Positions 9,126 to 19,264 are shown, counted from the stretch's first letter. The stretch is 64,000 nt of DNA from Syntrophus gentianae (GCF_900109885.1 NZ_FOBS01000003.1:124001-188000), one strand, 5' to 3'. Numbers and translations are program-made. The notes: generated by a model not told the origin, from the sequence alone.

Positions 9126-9374
9126 CTAATCCGGCACCATGACAATGGCCTTCTGCGGGCACTCGTTGGCGCAGATGCCGCAGCCTTTGCAGAACTCCAG
9201 GTCGACCTCGATATCGGCATCCATGGCGGAATCCGGGCAGTACAAGACACAGAGACCGCAGCGGTTGCACTTTTCCCTGTTCACGACCGGTCTGCAGAGC
9301 CGCCAGGAGCCGGTCTTCCCGGCCGCCCCCTGTTTTGGTCTGCTTATGGCGAGGCGTTGACGTTCCCGGCTCAT
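9126..9374 (-). CDS. porD: 2-oxoacid:ferredoxin oxidoreductase, delta (ferredoxin) subunit
   Basis: 82 residues with two CxxCxxCxxxC clusters (CNRCGLCVLYCP and CKGCGICANECP), the signature of the 2x[4Fe-4S] delta subunit of four-subunit pyruvate or ketoisovalerate oxidoreductases. It passes electrons from the TPP site to external ferredoxin. Last gene of the porBAGD operon; its start overlaps the stop of the gamma gene by four bases (ATGA), indicating coupled translation. Confidence 0.92.
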   Translation of the reverse strand: MSRERQRLAISRPKQGAAGKTGSWRLCRPVVNREKCNRCGLCVLYCPDSAMDADIEVDLEFCKGCGICANECPQKAIVMVPD

Positions 9375-9898
9375 AGGCTCATCTCCCGGTAGGCCGCTTC
9401 CGCAGCCCGGATATTGCGCGGATCGGGAAACATCTCTTCGATCGCTTTTTTTGCCGAATTCAGGGAGAGAATTCCCATCTTCGCAAGAATCCCCAGCAAA
9501 GGCGTGTTCAAAATCGTATAGCCGGCCAGGATGAGGTTCTCTCTCCGGGCGATGCCGGTCAGGTCGGCATGGAGCGTATAGAAACCGGGGAAATCCTTTG
9601 CCTGCGTGCTGTTGAAAAAAATCCGGCCGCCCTTTTTTAACCTCTGGAAAACGTCGATGGTTTCCATGACGCTCGGGTCGAGGACCACGACCAGATCGGG
9701 TTCCTGAATATGGCTGTAGATCCGTATGGGGGAATCGTCGATCCGGACGAAGGAAATAACAGGCGCGCCGCGGCGTTGCGGCCCATAGAACACGCAGGCG
9801 GTTGCATCCTTTCCGTCATGGATCGCCGCCAGGGCAACGAGCCGTGATGCCGTGACCCCGCCCTGTCCACCCCTGGAATGGATGCGGATCTCAAACAT
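9371..9898 (-). CDS. porG: 2-oxoacid:ferredoxin oxidoreductase, gamma subunit
   Basis: 175 residues. The N-terminus FEIRIHSRGGQGGVTASRL is the classic gamma-subunit motif, followed by CVFYGPQRRGAPV and SFVRIDDSPI. The subunit completes the CoA-binding side of the pyruvate/2-ketoisovalerate:ferredoxin oxidoreductase. It overlaps the alpha gene by eight bases and the delta gene by four, so all are one transcript. Confidence 0.92.
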   Translation of the reverse strand: MFEIRIHSRGGQGGVTASRLVALAAIHDGKDATACVFYGPQRRGAPVISFVRIDDSPIRIYSHIQEPDLVVVLDPSVMETIDVFQRLKKGGRIFFNSTQAKDFPGFYTLHADLTGIARRENLILAGYTILNTPLLGILAKMGILSLNSAKKAIEEMFPDPRNIRAAEAAYREMSL

Positions 9899-11003
9899 GA
9901 TCGTTCACCCCGAACCAGAATTCCTGGCCGATGCGGCGCTTACGGACAAAACCGGCGATGTCTTGATAGGATACTTCCTGCCCGCCGAGACCGGCAACAA
10001 CGCTGTAAACCTCTTCTTTGATCCGGGACCGGACGGATGCGGCGAGAACGCCTCCGAAACCGAAGGAGTAGTCGCGGTCGAGAACGACGACCTCTCTGCC
10101 GGCGAGATCCAATTCCGGGAAGGGGCGCAGCCAACGCAGGCGCATCGATCCGGCTTTGATTCCCTCGGTGCGGAGGAGATCGACGGCGATCTCGGCCTCC
10201 TTTCCCAGCGTCCCCATGGCGAGAACGACCACCTCGGCGTCCTCGCAGCGGTAATCCTCCGTGAAGTCATAATTCCGGCCGAAGCGCCGGGAGAAGTCTT
10301 CCTGTACGGATTTGATCACCTTTACAGAGTCGCGCATGGAGCGCTCGATGTCCCAGCGGAATTTGAAGTACGACTCGGGACCGGTCAGGCCGCCATAGCC
10401 GGCGGGGTTCCGGGGATCGATCGCGTGGGGGAGATGCAGAGGAGGGATAAAATCGCCGATCTCGACCGTTTCCAGCTGCTGTGAAATATGGCTCAGGGAG
10501 AATCCGTCGAGATTGACCATCACGGGGAGCAGAACATCCTCATGCTCGGCAATGCGGAACGCCATCAATGTGGCATCATAAACCTCCTGAACGGAGCCGG
10601 CATAAACCTGAAGCCAGCCCGTGTCCCGCTCCTGCAGCGAATCCGTATGGTCCGCCCAGATGTTCCATCCGGGGGCGATGGCGCGGTTGACATTGACCAT
10701 GACAATGGGCAGGCGCGCTCCCGCAGCCCAGTTGGTCATTTCGTGCATATAAAGAAGGCCTTGGGAACTGGTCGCCGTGAATGTCCGGACGCCGGTAATG
10801 CTCGAGCCGATGCATGCCGCCATTACGGAGTGCTCGCTTTCCATGGAGATAAAACGGCTTTTCAACCTTCCTGAAGAAATTGCCGCTGCAATCTGCTCGA
10901 TGATGGCCGTCTGGGGGGTGATCGGATAGGCGGCGATGACGGCCGGCCGGGCCTGCTCCACCGCTTCGGCGACCGCCTTGTTTCCCGTTGCGAGAATCTT
11001 CAT
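9891..11003 (-). CDS. porA: 2-oxoacid:ferredoxin oxidoreductase, alpha subunit
   Basis: 370 residues, normal length. The pyrimidine-binding half shows AAYPITPQTAIIEQ, FISMESEHSVMAACIG and TFTATSSQGLLYMHE, followed by PIVMVNVNRAIAPGWNIW, all typical of PorA/VorA. The C-terminal half resembles a transketolase C-domain (VVVLAMGTLGKEA). With PorB it binds thiamine diphosphate and cleaves a 2-oxoacid with CoA to an acyl-CoA, CO2 and reduced ferredoxin. Pyruvate is the likeliest substrate, but branched-chain 2-oxoacids cannot be excluded. It overlaps porB by four bases. Confidence 0.93.
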   Translation of the reverse strand: MKILATGNKAVAEAVEQARPAVIAAYPITPQTAIIEQIAAAISSGRLKSRFISMESEHSVMAACIGSSITGVRTFTATSSQGLLYMHEMTNWAAGARLPIVMVNVNRAIAPGWNIWADHTDSLQERDTGWLQVYAGSVQEVYDATLMAFRIAEHEDVLLPVMVNLDGFSLSHISQQLETVEIGDFIPPLHLPHAIDPRNPAGYGGLTGPESYFKFRWDIERSMRDSVKVIKSVQEDFSRRFGRNYDFTEDYRCEDAEVVVLAMGTLGKEAEIAVDLLRTEGIKAGSMRLRWLRPFPELDLAGREVVVLDRDYSFGFGGVLAASVRSRIKEEVYSVVAGLGGQEVSYQDIAGFVRKRRIGQEFWFGVNDHV

Positions 11004-11875
11004 TCCGCCCCCTCCTCAGCCGCCAGCTTTTTCAGATTCTCTGAGACATGCCGCTTGAGAATATCAATGGCAACTGCATCGATTCCTTCAAACCGGCCCT
11101 GCGGGGCCAGATACTCTTCCAGGGGCGCCGGCTTTTTCAGGGCGGCTCTGGACTGGACAGAGAGAGACAGTTTGCCGTACTGGCGTTCGTAGAGCACCCA
11201 CATTCCTGTTTTTACGGCGAGTTTTCCCAGCTCCACGGATTTTCCCGCGGGAAAGCGCCAGCCGGGAGGGCAGGGGGCGAGGACGTGCAGAAAGGATGGC
11301 CCCCGGAAAGTCAGCGCCTTCCGGACTTTCTCAAAGAGATCCCGGGGATAGGCGGGACAGGCGGTGGCCATATAGGGCGGGTCGTGGGCTGCGACAATGG
11401 CATCGATGTCTTTTTTCTGATGCGTTTTTCCGGCGGGTGTCGTGGGAGTGCGGGCGCCGAAAGGGGTCGCGCCGGACCGCTGCATACCGGTATTTCCATA
11501 CGCCTCGTTGTCGTAGCAGATGTAGAGGAAATCCGTGCCCCGTTCAAAGGCGCCGGACAGCGACTGGAGGCCGATATCGAGAGTTCCGCCGTCCCCGGCA
11601 TAGACAATGACGTGCGTTTTTTTCCCCAGGGCGCAAAAGGCGTTCGACATCCCGGAGGCGCAGGCGGCGGCAGCGGCAAAAGCAATATTGTAGACGGGAA
11701 TGTTGAAGGACGTGTACGGATAGGCGCCCTGGATGACGCTCGTGCAGCAGGCCGGGACGATCAGAACCGAATCGGGACCCGCAGCCTTGAGCACGTATCG
11801 CAAGGTCAGTGAATCGCTGCATCCGGCGCAGGCGGCCGTGCACTTGAGCAGGTATTCTTCCCCGGGGATTTCCAT
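11000..11875 (-). CDS. porB: 2-oxoacid:ferredoxin oxidoreductase, beta (TPP) subunit
   Basis: 291 residues, first gene of the operon. Cluster-binding cysteines lie at the N-terminus (CTAACAGCSDSL), with CCTSVIQG further on, and the diphosphate-binding motif AGDGGTLDIGLQSL is followed by YICYDNEAYGNTGMQ. This is the beta subunit, which holds thiamine diphosphate and a [4Fe-4S] cluster. The gene order beta-alpha-gamma-delta with overlapping ends is a compact four-gene operon. Pyruvate oxidation or reductive acetyl-CoA carboxylation are both possible in an anaerobe. Confidence 0.93.
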   Translation of the reverse strand: MEIPGEEYLLKCTAACAGCSDSLTLRYVLKAAGPDSVLIVPACCTSVIQGAYPYTSFNIPVYNIAFAAAAACASGMSNAFCALGKKTHVIVYAGDGGTLDIGLQSLSGAFERGTDFLYICYDNEAYGNTGMQRSGATPFGARTPTTPAGKTHQKKDIDAIVAAHDPPYMATACPAYPRDLFEKVRKALTFRGPSFLHVLAPCPPGWRFPAGKSVELGKLAVKTGMWVLYERQYGKLSLSVQSRAALKKPAPLEEYLAPQGRFEGIDAVAIDILKRHVSENLKKLAAEEGAE

Positions 11876-12197
11876 GGCACGCTCCTGTTCCCGTCAAGGG
11901 AGAAGCGGGGTATACGGGTTCAAAACAAAAGGGTCGTTATTTTCGGGAACGAATTGCTATCTTTTTCCGTCAGATTATCTCTTCCTCTTTCTAAGCTTTT
12001 CCCGTATTTCAAATCCAGTATATGCCTATTATCCCAAATGTTAAGAGTTTTTTGTTACATTTCGTCTGTTGCCGGGAGCAAAAGGAAAAAGGGATGGAAA
12101 TTTTCTGAATGCCGGGAAAATCAGATCTGAATGGGGCATCCATAGGATGGACGTCACGGAACGGACCCTTCGGCTGATGAGAAAATAAGGACGGTCA
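11876..12197. other. Intergenic region between the por operon and DUF4914 gene
   Basis: 322 bases without a supported gene. It must hold the promoter of porB and the 3' end of the glgP-DUF4914 transcript, both on the minus strand. I see AT-rich stretches but no convincing terminator hairpin or promoter. Confidence 0.5.
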
Positions 12198-14093
12198 TCA
12201 ATCCTCCGTCAGGAGACTTTCGTGATCAATGAGGGATTCGAAATCAGCCGTCCTTCCTCCTGCAAGAAAACAGTCGATGATTTTTCTGCCCAGGGGATCG
12301 AGGGCATCGGAAAGAAAGGGACTCAATTCCCGGGCAAAATAATCGTTCAGGATTCTGGCTCCCTCATCAAAGGCCTCTCGTCCCACCTGGGGCTGAAGGG
12401 CCGGATTCAGGAAGTACTTCGGGAAGGAAAATCCTTCGACAACGAGCTTTTCCAGTTGATAACCCAGAAGGGGCACGGAAGATTCGCTGATCTCGTCTGA
12501 AGAAAAATGGGCCCCGCCGCGCCGGGCCAGATATTCACGGGCGATCCATTCCGGAACGAAACCGACGCTCCAGGAACCGATGTGCTGCACGGGGCAGAGA
12601 ATATATTGAACTTTCGGCGAGTTTACGATCTGCTTCAAAAGGAGATTGGCGAAATTGGTCTGTAACCCCGCGGCGAAAGGCCAGAAAGAACCGATTCCTT
12701 CCGAGCAGAGACCTTCTGAATCAATAATGCTGGGATTGTCATAACCCCGCGGAGAGACAAGCCGCCACAGCCAGGCAACGGCCGGAGGCAGAATGTGGAA
12801 CACGCCGATTATTCCGTAACTGGGTTTTTCCCGGGTGCACGGAGGCGTACGCACGCCGAAGCTGCGGATGTCAATGCTGACGGGCTGGTCCATAACGTCG
12901 GGGACGGTCCTGCGCGGCAGGATGAACCGGGGATTGGGACAGGGCTTGGCGTTCTCGTCTAGGACATGATCCCAAAGCAGGGCCGTGCTGTTCGGCTGGG
13001 CGTCGATGTTGAGGAAAAGAAGCGGTTCGGTCGGATGAATGGAACGTGCCTCAATATCGGGGTCCGTCCCGTATCCCTTGATGTGATCGACGCGGATGAA
13101 CCACGAATTTTCGGCGTCGACAACCGTCAGTTTTCCATTGTTTTTCTGGATGCCGGGATGGCACAGGGCCATATCGTCTGTTACGGGCCGGAGATTACAG
13201 CCCTTGGGAATCACGAAGTGCATTTTCTCTCCGGTGACGATGTTGGTACCGAACAAAATCGACCCGTCATATTCCCGGTGAATGTGCTCGTTCATTTCGC
13301 TCTTGCCGCTGCCGCTGGCGCCTTCGTGCATAATGGTCACTTTGATGTTGTAGGGCGTCACGACCTGGACGACTGCGGCATGGGCGGTGACCCACCCCTC
13401 CTGTTCGCCGAAATGGAGCAGGGCGCCGTAAACACCCTTCTTGGCGCTGGGTCCCGGATAGAGATTGTAGCTGAAAATCTCATAGGTGTTTCGGGTCCGG
13501 CAATGGACAACCCTCTGTTTTCCTTCGAAACGGAGATGGCGAAAGGGTGGAGCGACATAGAGAAAACACCGCGGGACAAATTTCTGTTCAGATTTCGAAA
13601 GATCGACGATGCCCTGCAGCAGTGCCAGACCGAAGACGAAAAACCAGGCGTTGGCGGGCACGAGGGCAATCGACGGGATGCCATAGTCTCTCTGTCCGGA
13701 CAGAAAGACAAAGGCTGCCAGATCCTGCTGCTTCAACCAGAGGAATGTTTCCTTCCGAAGGGAAGAAAAATCCTGAGAATATACGTCGTGAAATCTCACT
13801 TTGTCGGTTGGAAGATCGTCGCCGATCAGCATGCTGTCGGGGTCCCGTCGGCGCATGTACGATTCGCAGTAATTCACGGAGATGCCGTTCTTGACTCGAC
13901 AGACGAAGGCCTCCTGCACGGCGCCCTTACCCGCGATGTCGTATTCGACAACCTGGGGTTTATCGCCCAGGCCGTCAAAAAAGGTCCGAAGATCTTCGAT
14001 GGAATTTGCCCACGAGAGGCTTTTGCACTCGGCAAGGATTTCAGCCACCTCTTCGGGCAACTGCAACCGGTTCAAAATCGAATTTTTTATCAT
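12198..14093 (-). CDS. DUF4914 family protein with P-loop (PEPCK/HPr-kinase-like nucleotide site)
   Basis: 631 residues, the size usual for DUF4914. A Walker-A-like motif [15 protein letters not shown] lies near the middle, resembling the kinase-1 motif of phosphoenolpyruvate carboxykinase and HPr kinase. Downstream acidic motifs ([12 protein letters not shown] and [17 protein letters not shown]) could serve as metal sites. No signal peptide or membrane segment. The start lies 28 bases after the stop of the glucan phosphorylase gene on the same strand, so the pair is probably one operon, suggesting a role in carbohydrate storage or its regulation. Family function is unknown to me; kinase or GTPase chemistry is inferred from the P-loop only. 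Confidence 0.75.
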   Translation of the reverse strand: MIKNSILNRLQLPEEVAEILAECKSLSWANSIEDLRTFFDGLGDKPQVVEYDIAGKGAVQEAFVCRVKNGISVNYCESYMRRRDPDSMLIGDDLPTDKVRFHDVYSQDFSSLRKETFLWLKQQDLAAFVFLSGQRDYGIPSIALVPANAWFFVFGLALLQGIVDLSKSEQKFVPRCFLYVAPPFRHLRFEGKQRVVHCRTRNTYEIFSYNLYPGPSAKKGVYGALLHFGEQEGWVTAHAAVVQVVTPYNIKVTIMHEGASGSGKSEMNEHIHREYDGSILFGTNIVTGEKMHFVIPKGCNLRPVTDDMALCHPGIQKNNGKLTVVDAENSWFIRVDHIKGYGTDPDIEARSIHPTEPLLFLNIDAQPNSTALLWDHVLDENAKPCPNPRFILPRRTVPDVMDQPVSIDIRSFGVRTPPCTREKPSYGIIGVFHILPPAVAWLWRLVSPRGYDNPSIIDSEGLCSEGIGSFWPFAAGLQTNFANLLLKQIVNSPKVQYILCPVQHIGSWSVGFVPEWIAREYLARRGGAHFSSDEISESSVPLLGYQLEKLVVEGFSFPKYFLNPALQPQVGREAFDEGARILNDYFARELSPFLSDALDPLGRKIIDCFLAGGRTADFESLIDHESLLTED

Positions 14094-14121
14094 TTCTGTC
14101 GATTCTTCGTCCTTATTGAAT

Positions 14122-16674
14122 TTACAGCCAGACCATCAACCCCATCTCGAAGGGGTGGGTCAGAGACTCGTGATAGGGATAGACCCGCAGCCGGTAGAGC
14201 AGTTTACCGCACATCTGCGGGTTCAACTCCAGATGAAAGAGGCACTCCCGGCCTTCCACCTTTCCCGGTTTCATCGTCAGGATCTGCAGGTTTTTGTCCT
14301 GCCCATTCTTGGAGGCGCGGCCCACGAGCACCTCCACCCGGATGTCCTCCGGGGCCAGACCGTTCAGGGTGACCGCCACGGCCAGGGGGGTGCTTTTGCC
14401 GAAAAGAATCCGTTTTTCGGGCTCGTTCAGGCGGTTCAGGCGGACACCGTGCCAAGCCTGTCGTACCTTGACCTTCCAGGTGGCGAGGTCATGGGCTACA
14501 TTGAAGATACCCCCGGAATAACGCCGCCACTGGCGTGAGGCGGGTCCGTAGAACTTGTTCACATATTCCATGACCATCCGGGTCGAGCTGAAACTCGGCA
14601 GAAGGGTGATGATGGAACGCTTGGCCATGCGTACCCACTCGCTGGAGAACCCCAGTTCGTTGCGGCGGTAATACATGGGGATGACCTGGTCCTGCAGCAG
14701 TTCGTAAAGGTCGCGGCTGTCTTCCTGATCGCGGCGGGTATCATCGAAGGATTCCGGCGTCGGCTTGATGGCCCAGCCGTTGCTGCCGTCGTAGCCCTCG
14801 TCCCACCAGCCGTCGGTGATCGACAGGTTGATCACGCCGTTCATGGCCGCCTTGATGCCGGAGGTCCCGGAAGCTTCCAGGGGATAGATCGGGGTGTTCA
14901 GCCACACGTCGCAGCCGGAAACGAGGCGGCGGGCCAGGCTCAGGTTGTAGGCTTCCACCATGAGCAGGTTACCCTCAAATTCCGGCCAGTGGGACACCTC
15001 GTAGATTCGACGGATGAGTTCCTGGCCGGGCTTGTCCGCTGGATGGGCCTTGCCGGCAAAGATGAAAAGCACGGGCCGATCTGCATCTTTGAGCGTGGTG
15101 CGGAGCCAGTCCATATTCTCAAACAGCAGGGTCGCCCGTTTGTAAGTGGCGAATCGGCGGGCAAAGCCGATGGTCAGCACATTGGGATCAAGGGGATTGG
15201 TGAATTTGAGCATACGCTCCAGACGCGCCACGGAGCCGTAATTGCGCAGGTGCTGATTGGCGACGAGACTGCGTACGGAATGCAGCATCTTGGACTTCAG
15301 GGTCTGATGTGCGGACCAGAAAAGATGGTCCGGGATATCCGCGACCTTTTCCCAGAATGCGACATCCGTTCGGTGCCGGCGCCATTCGTAACCCAACTGC
15401 TGATCAAATAGATCCTGCCAGACCTCGGCCAGGAAGGTGGGAACATGGACGCCGTTGGTGATGTAGTCCATAGGCGACTCTTCCGGGCGGATCTGGGGCC
15501 ACATGTCGGAAAGGATGCGCGAGGATACGGTTCCATGGATGCGGGACACGCCGTTGTGGTAGCGCGATCCGCTCAGTGCCAGTCGCGTCATGTTGAATTC
15601 CTTACCGTAGCCGGCGCCACCCAGCTTCAGAAATTCTTCGCGCGGGATTCCCAGATCGTTGCAGACTTCCCGGAAGTAGTCCCAGATCATGTCCTCGGCG
15701 AAGTGGTCGTGACCCGCGGGTACCGGAGTATGGGTGGTGAACACCGTACTAGCCGCCACCACCTCCAGGGCGGCATGGAAGGAGAGCCCCGCTTTCACCT
15801 TGCGGCGGATTCGTTCCACGATGAGAAAGGCGGCATGCCCTTCGTTGATATGGAAGACCGTGGGCTTCAACCCCAGTTGCTCCAAGGCGCGCGCCCCGCC
15901 GACGCCCAGCACGATTTCCTGCTGAATGCGGGTGCTTCTATCCCCGCCATAGAGCTGGTGGGTAATATCGCGGTCCTCGGGCCGATTGCCGGGCAGATCG
16001 GTGTCCAGCAGATACAGGCGCACATGGCCGACGTAAACCTCCCAGACCTTCACCGCCACCTTGCGGCCGGGCAGTTCAATGGTGATGCAGAGTTCCTTGC
16101 CCTCCTCGTTCAGGGCGGGATGAATCGGCAGATCTTCGAAATCGGAATCGGTATAGGTTGCGATCTGATGGCCGTCGCTGTCGATGCGCTGGGAGAAGTA
16201 GCCCTGGCGATAAAGCAGTCCCACTGCTACAAAAGGCAGGCGCAGGTCGGAAGCCGATTTGCAATGATCGCCGGCCAGGATGCCCAGTCCTCCCGAGTAA
16301 ACGGGGAAGCTCTCGTGGAAGCCGAACTCGGCGCAGAAATAGGCGATCAGATCGCCTGGCTTGAGGTCCAGGGGCATGTCCAGGCACTGGGGCTCTCTCA
16401 TGTAAGTGTCAAAGGCCGAGAGGACGCGGTTGTAATTGCCTCTGAAGATGTGATCATCCGCCGCTTCGTTCAACCGGTCCTCATCCACCCGTTTAAGGAA
16501 CGCCTTGGGATTGTGCTTCACCTTATCCCAAAGGCCGGAATGGAGGCGGGCGAACAGGGTGCGGGTGGGTTGGTCCCAACTGTACCAGAGATTATCCGCC
16601 AGCTCGGTAAGCCGGGACAAACGCGGCGGGATATGAGGATTGACCTCGATGACAAAGGGGGTGCCGGGATGCAT
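14122..16674 (-). CDS. glgP: Alpha-glucan (glycogen/maltodextrin) phosphorylase
   Basis: 850 residues, the length of the shorter, unregulated bacterial alpha-glucan phosphorylases that carry an N-terminal DUF3417 domain (residues about 1-110, [17 protein letters not shown]). Family motifs include [43 protein letters not shown] and [14 protein letters not shown], whose Lys608 is the pyridoxal-phosphate lysine. The enzyme releases glucose-1-phosphate from alpha-1,4-glucans in the cytoplasm. AGGAAG precedes the ATG. Cotranscription with the DUF4914 gene is likely. Glycogen use as a reserve in a slow-growing anaerobe is plausible (inference). Confidence 0.93.
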   Translation of the reverse strand: MHPGTPFVIEVNPHIPPRLSRLTELADNLWYSWDQPTRTLFARLHSGLWDKVKHNPKAFLKRVDEDRLNEAADDHIFRGNYNRVLSAFDTYMREPQCLDMPLDLKPGDLIAYFCAEFGFHESFPVYSGGLGILAGDHCKSASDLRLPFVAVGLLYRQGYFSQRIDSDGHQIATYTDSDFEDLPIHPALNEEGKELCITIELPGRKVAVKVWEVYVGHVRLYLLDTDLPGNRPEDRDITHQLYGGDRSTRIQQEIVLGVGGARALEQLGLKPTVFHINEGHAAFLIVERIRRKVKAGLSFHAALEVVAASTVFTTHTPVPAGHDHFAEDMIWDYFREVCNDLGIPREEFLKLGGAGYGKEFNMTRLALSGSRYHNGVSRIHGTVSSRILSDMWPQIRPEESPMDYITNGVHVPTFLAEVWQDLFDQQLGYEWRRHRTDVAFWEKVADIPDHLFWSAHQTLKSKMLHSVRSLVANQHLRNYGSVARLERMLKFTNPLDPNVLTIGFARRFATYKRATLLFENMDWLRTTLKDADRPVLFIFAGKAHPADKPGQELIRRIYEVSHWPEFEGNLLMVEAYNLSLARRLVSGCDVWLNTPIYPLEASGTSGIKAAMNGVINLSITDGWWDEGYDGSNGWAIKPTPESFDDTRRDQEDSRDLYELLQDQVIPMYYRRNELGFSSEWVRMAKRSIITLLPSFSSTRMVMEYVNKFYGPASRQWRRYSGGIFNVAHDLATWKVKVRQAWHGVRLNRLNEPEKRILFGKSTPLAVAVTLNGLAPEDIRVEVLVGRASKNGQDKNLQILTMKPGKVEGRECLFHLELNPQMCGKLLYRLRVYPYHESLTHPFEMGLMVWL

Positions 16675-17041
16675 GAGACGCTTCCTTTCTGAATGGCAAG
16701 GGACGAGTTACGGGTCGTCATGTTGTTTCCGCACCTGGAGCGCACGGGAACAAATTCCTTGCCACCTGCTCTGTCTAGTGAAATACTTGATTGTGTCTTT
16801 AAACTCTGTGATGAATTCCTTGCTTTCAATCAAGGCGGGAATTGATATGGACTTGATCATGATAAAAACGATTGTTCCCGGATATTTATATGAAATAGGG
16901 TTATGTGTCAAGAATATTTTGATCCTATAATGATAAAAATTCTGTATCCTGTCTTTGTGATATGGGGACATTCTGCTGGCCACGTTTTGAGATAAATCCA
17001 TTCCTTATTCAAAATAATTATAACCGAAAAATGGGGAAAAC
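16675..17041. other. AT-rich divergent intergenic region
   Basis: 367 bases between glgP (minus) and the rhodanese gene (plus). A perfect TATAAT at 16926-16931 with only a poor -35 could be the promoter of the rhodanese gene, about 110 bases before its ATG. No short gene is convincing. Confidence 0.4.
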
Positions 17042-17389
17042 ATGAAAAAAATTCGTTTACTGGCATTGATGATGATAACGGTTGCCGGTCTTGTGACGCC
17101 GATTTTCGGCAGGGATATGATTACGCCTCTCATGATTGATGTGCGGACGGAGGAAGAATGGAATAAAGGTCATCTTGAAGGCGCGGTGTTGATCCCCTAC
17201 GGGCAGATTGCGGAGAAAATCGGGTCCGTGGCCGCAGACAAATCTCGGAAAATCTATTTGTATTGCAGAACCGGAAGGCGGGCACAGATCGCCAAGGAAA
17301 CCCTTGAAAAACTGGGATACAAAGATGTCGTCAATCTTGGCTCGCTTGAAAATGCTGCCAGGGTCCTCAAGGTCAAAATCGTGAGATAA
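17042..17389 (+). CDS. Exported single-domain rhodanese-like sulfurtransferase
   Basis: 115 residues. An N-terminal signal peptide (MKKIRLLALMMITVAGLVTP) is followed by one rhodanese domain: DVRTEEEWNKGHLEGAVLIPY, and the active-site loop CRTGRRA with catalytic Cys75. Small periplasmic rhodaneses of the PspE type transfer sulfane sulfur in vitro; the physiological acceptor is unknown. The upstream AAAAATGGGGAAAAC gives a modest ribosome site. It stands alone, convergent with a small hypothetical gene. Confidence 0.88.
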   Translation: MKKIRLLALMMITVAGLVTPIFGRDMITPLMIDVRTEEEWNKGHLEGAVLIPYGQIAEKIGSVAADKSRKIYLYCRTGRRAQIAKETLEKLGYKDVVNLGSLENAARVLKVKIVR

Positions 17390-17458
17390 GCCGCATCCAC
17401 CGTCCTCCCGGATTCTATCGTGGAACAGATGCGCTCGAAAGGCGATGCCGGACGAGAA

Positions 17459-17704
17459 TCAGGAAAAACAATCCGGAGAGGTTTGATTGACGATATAGTT
17501 TTCAAGAATCATTCGATCGCGGTCGCCGTGCAGACGGCTCAACAACTGTCGCAAAAAAACTTTCTCGTCATCGGTGGTCAGGAAGGATTGGAGGGCATCA
17601 TCGATTCCATCGGTCACAATATCAAAGGCCGTCATAAAATCGGAAATGTTGGCGGGAAGTTCCTTGATGAGGGATTTGATCTTTTCTCTTTCGTTATCCG
17701 GCAT
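17459..17704 (-). CDS. Small hypothetical protein
   Basis: 81 residues, rich in Asp, Glu, Leu and Arg, predicted helical and cytoplasmic, no motif recognised. GAGGAGG lies about eleven bases before the ATG on the minus strand, a longer spacing than ideal. It is convergent with the rhodanese gene and is separated from the PEP-CTERM gene by a long palindrome. Support is only the ribosome site and the biased composition. Confidence 0.45.
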   Translation of the reverse strand: MPDNEREKIKSLIKELPANISDFMTAFDIVTDGIDDALQSFLTTDDEKVFLRQLLSRLHGDRDRMILENYIVNQTSPDCFS

Positions 17705-17730
17705 GGTTGTGGAGCCTCCTCATGGAATCA

Positions 17731-17770
17731 CAAGCAGAAAAGGCGCATTTAAATGCGCCTTTTCTGCTTG
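17731..17770. terminator. Perfect 40-base palindrome, probable bidirectional terminator
   Basis: Both 20-base halves are exact reverse complements with the axis between 17750 and 17751. The inner GGCGCAT/ATGCGCC core flanked by A and T runs gives a hairpin with a T-rich 3' flank on either strand. It can stop transcripts from both sides: rhodanese (plus) and the PEP-CTERM gene (minus). Confidence 0.7.
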
Positions 17771-17875
17771 TATAAAGATTAGTGACTGAAAATTTTGGTT
17801 TGTCCCAACAAAAGGGGTTTGTCCGGCCCCACATTTTTCATCGAGGGGGGAGACTGGATAGCCCTTATCCTTTTT

Positions 17876-18469
17876 TCAGGATTTCGACTTCAATAGGGAT
17901 GCCAGATACTTTCTCTTTTTCAGACCGGCAAGACCGGCAAGACCCGACCCCAGCAATAAGACGGCAGGCGGAACGGGCACGGGATTCTGGTGTGCGCCTG
18001 AATTGAGGGCTTCCACGGCGTCCAGGTCGAACCCGGCGGAACTCCCGCCATTGTCCAATCCTACAAATTTCAGATAGTTCACGTAGGTCAGACCGACATA
18101 ATTGCTCAAGTCGTACTCCACATCCTTATCCGTGCGGCCCAGGTAGACATAAGTGATGTTGTCCATGCTTGCGTAGATGTCAACATCCGAATCCCCGGCA
18201 ATAATCTGATAGACTTTGAGGTCGTTGCCGGTGCCATTCAATGCGCTGTTGTCGGTGAAGGCGAGAATAAGCGTTTCCGGGATATCGATTGAAACATAAG
18301 AGCCGTTATTGGCGCCCAAGGCATCTGAGGCAGGTCCTCCAGCATTTGAGGAGCCTGTAGGCTGGTCGAACAGGATGACCTGGTCCAGCCACTGATCGGC
18401 AAAACTGTTGGCCGTAAAAGCGAACAGGGCAAAAAACAAACAGAACGACAGGATAAATATTTTTTTCAT
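17876..18469 (-). CDS. PEP-CTERM (VPxPP-type) exported protein
   Basis: 197 residues. A signal peptide (MKKIFILSFCLFFALFAFTANSFA) is followed by a 130-residue beta-rich domain with many Asp, Asn, Gly and Tyr residues, and a C-terminal sorting tail: VPVPPAVLLLGSGLAGLAGL followed by Lys/Arg-rich residues. This tripartite tail (VPxPP, hydrophobic helix, basic end) is the PEP-CTERM signal processed by exosortase in Gram-negative bacteria. A GGAGGGGG site precedes the ATG. No exosortase is in the window. The mature domain has no recognised function; surface or matrix location is inferred. Confidence 0.85.
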   Translation of the reverse strand: MKKIFILSFCLFFALFAFTANSFADQWLDQVILFDQPTGSSNAGGPASDALGANNGSYVSIDIPETLILAFTDNSALNGTGNDLKVYQIIAGDSDVDIYASMDNITYVYLGRTDKDVEYDLSNYVGLTYVNYLKFVGLDNGGSSAGFDLDAVEALNSGAHQNPVPVPPAVLLLGSGLAGLAGLKKRKYLASLLKSKS

Positions 18470-18590
18470 GACCCCCTCCTTTATGTAAGTAAAGAGAATT
18501 GAAGCGTATTTAGTCTTTACACTTCCTTCTGGGGCTTATCCTATATTTTGGATAAAACCCTCCGTTGATTTTTCTTTATAAGCGATCATA

Positions 18591-18609
18591 AAGCCCGACA
18601 CAATCGGGC
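18591..18609 (-). terminator. Intrinsic terminator after the VOC gene
   Basis: GCCCGA/TCGGGC stem with a five-base loop; on the minus strand it is followed by TTTAT. It sits 56 bases after the stop of the minus-strand VOC gene. Confidence 0.6.
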
Positions 18610-18664
18610 AGACCCTGATTTTTAACTTCTAAAAATCTTACCCCTGTCCGGCCTCGTAATTCAT

Positions 18665-19264
18665 TTAAGGGTTTGGTTTTAAGGAAGCCGCCTTTTCGAT
18701 CTCTTCCATCAGCTCTTTGAGCTCGTTCCGATCCAAGTCCAGTCTGAATTTTCCGCCCCCGGGATGGGAAAAGACAAGGGTTGCACCGATGTCCGTTTTC
18801 TCCACCTGCCACTTCGTTTCCTCGGGGAGTTTTACCGCTTCGGAAAGCCAGTCCCTGGGATCAAATTCGGCAATCTGGATCAGGACGCCGAAGGCATGGC
18901 GGGGATGGATGAAGATCTCCTTCCATATCGTTCCATAATACTCGTTGTGACCAAAGAAGGGAATGCCTTTTTCCTCCAGGTGTTTCATGGTTTTATGGAG
19001 ATCCGGCGTCTGGAGGGTGATATGGTGAACCCCTCCTTCTTCCTTGTTCTTCAGAAAACCATCGAGAAAACTCCCCCTTCCTGTAGGGGAGATAATCTCC
19101 AAACGGGATAAGTCTCCCAGGGAAAACAGCTGCCAGAAGTATCTCATCTCGGGGGGGCCCATTGAGCCGACGCAGGCAACCGCTCCCAGGAGATCCCGGA
19201 AAAAATGTTCCGCTTTCTTCTGGTCTCTTACCGCAATGGATACATGGTCGATCCGTGAAATCAA
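18665..19264 (-). CDS. VOC (glyoxalase/methylmalonyl-CoA epimerase-like) family protein
   Basis: 199 residues. The first module starts with RIDHVSIAVRDQKKAEHFF, where His is a usual VOC metal ligand, and includes RLEIISPTG (Glu ligand). The second begins GVHHITLQTPDL and ends HAFGVLIQIAE (His and Glu ligands). The arrangement is that of vicinal-oxygen-chelate enzymes such as methylmalonyl-CoA epimerase, but the C-terminal 65 residues are an extension rich in Lys and Glu, so a standard epimerase call is not safe. It is monocistronic. Substrate unknown. Confidence 0.75.
   Translation of the reverse strand: MISRIDHVSIAVRDQKKAEHFFRDLLGAVACVGSMGPPEMRYFWQLFSLGDLSRLEIISPTGRGSFLDGFLKNKEEGGVHHITLQTPDLHKTMKHLEEKGIPFFGHNEYYGTIWKEIFIHPRHAFGVLIQIAEFDPRDWLSEAVKLPEETKWQVEKTDIGATLVFSHPGGGKFRLDLDRNELKELMEEIEKAASLKPNP

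Noticed and set aside
12966-14372. 468-codon plus-strand frame antisense to the DUF4914 gene and the end of glgP
   Set aside because: Crosses two real minus-strand genes and has no recognisable motif. The long open frame follows from codon bias of the true genes.
15445-16692. 415-codon plus-strand frame antisense to glgP
   Set aside because: Glucan phosphorylase motifs on the minus strand are unambiguous.
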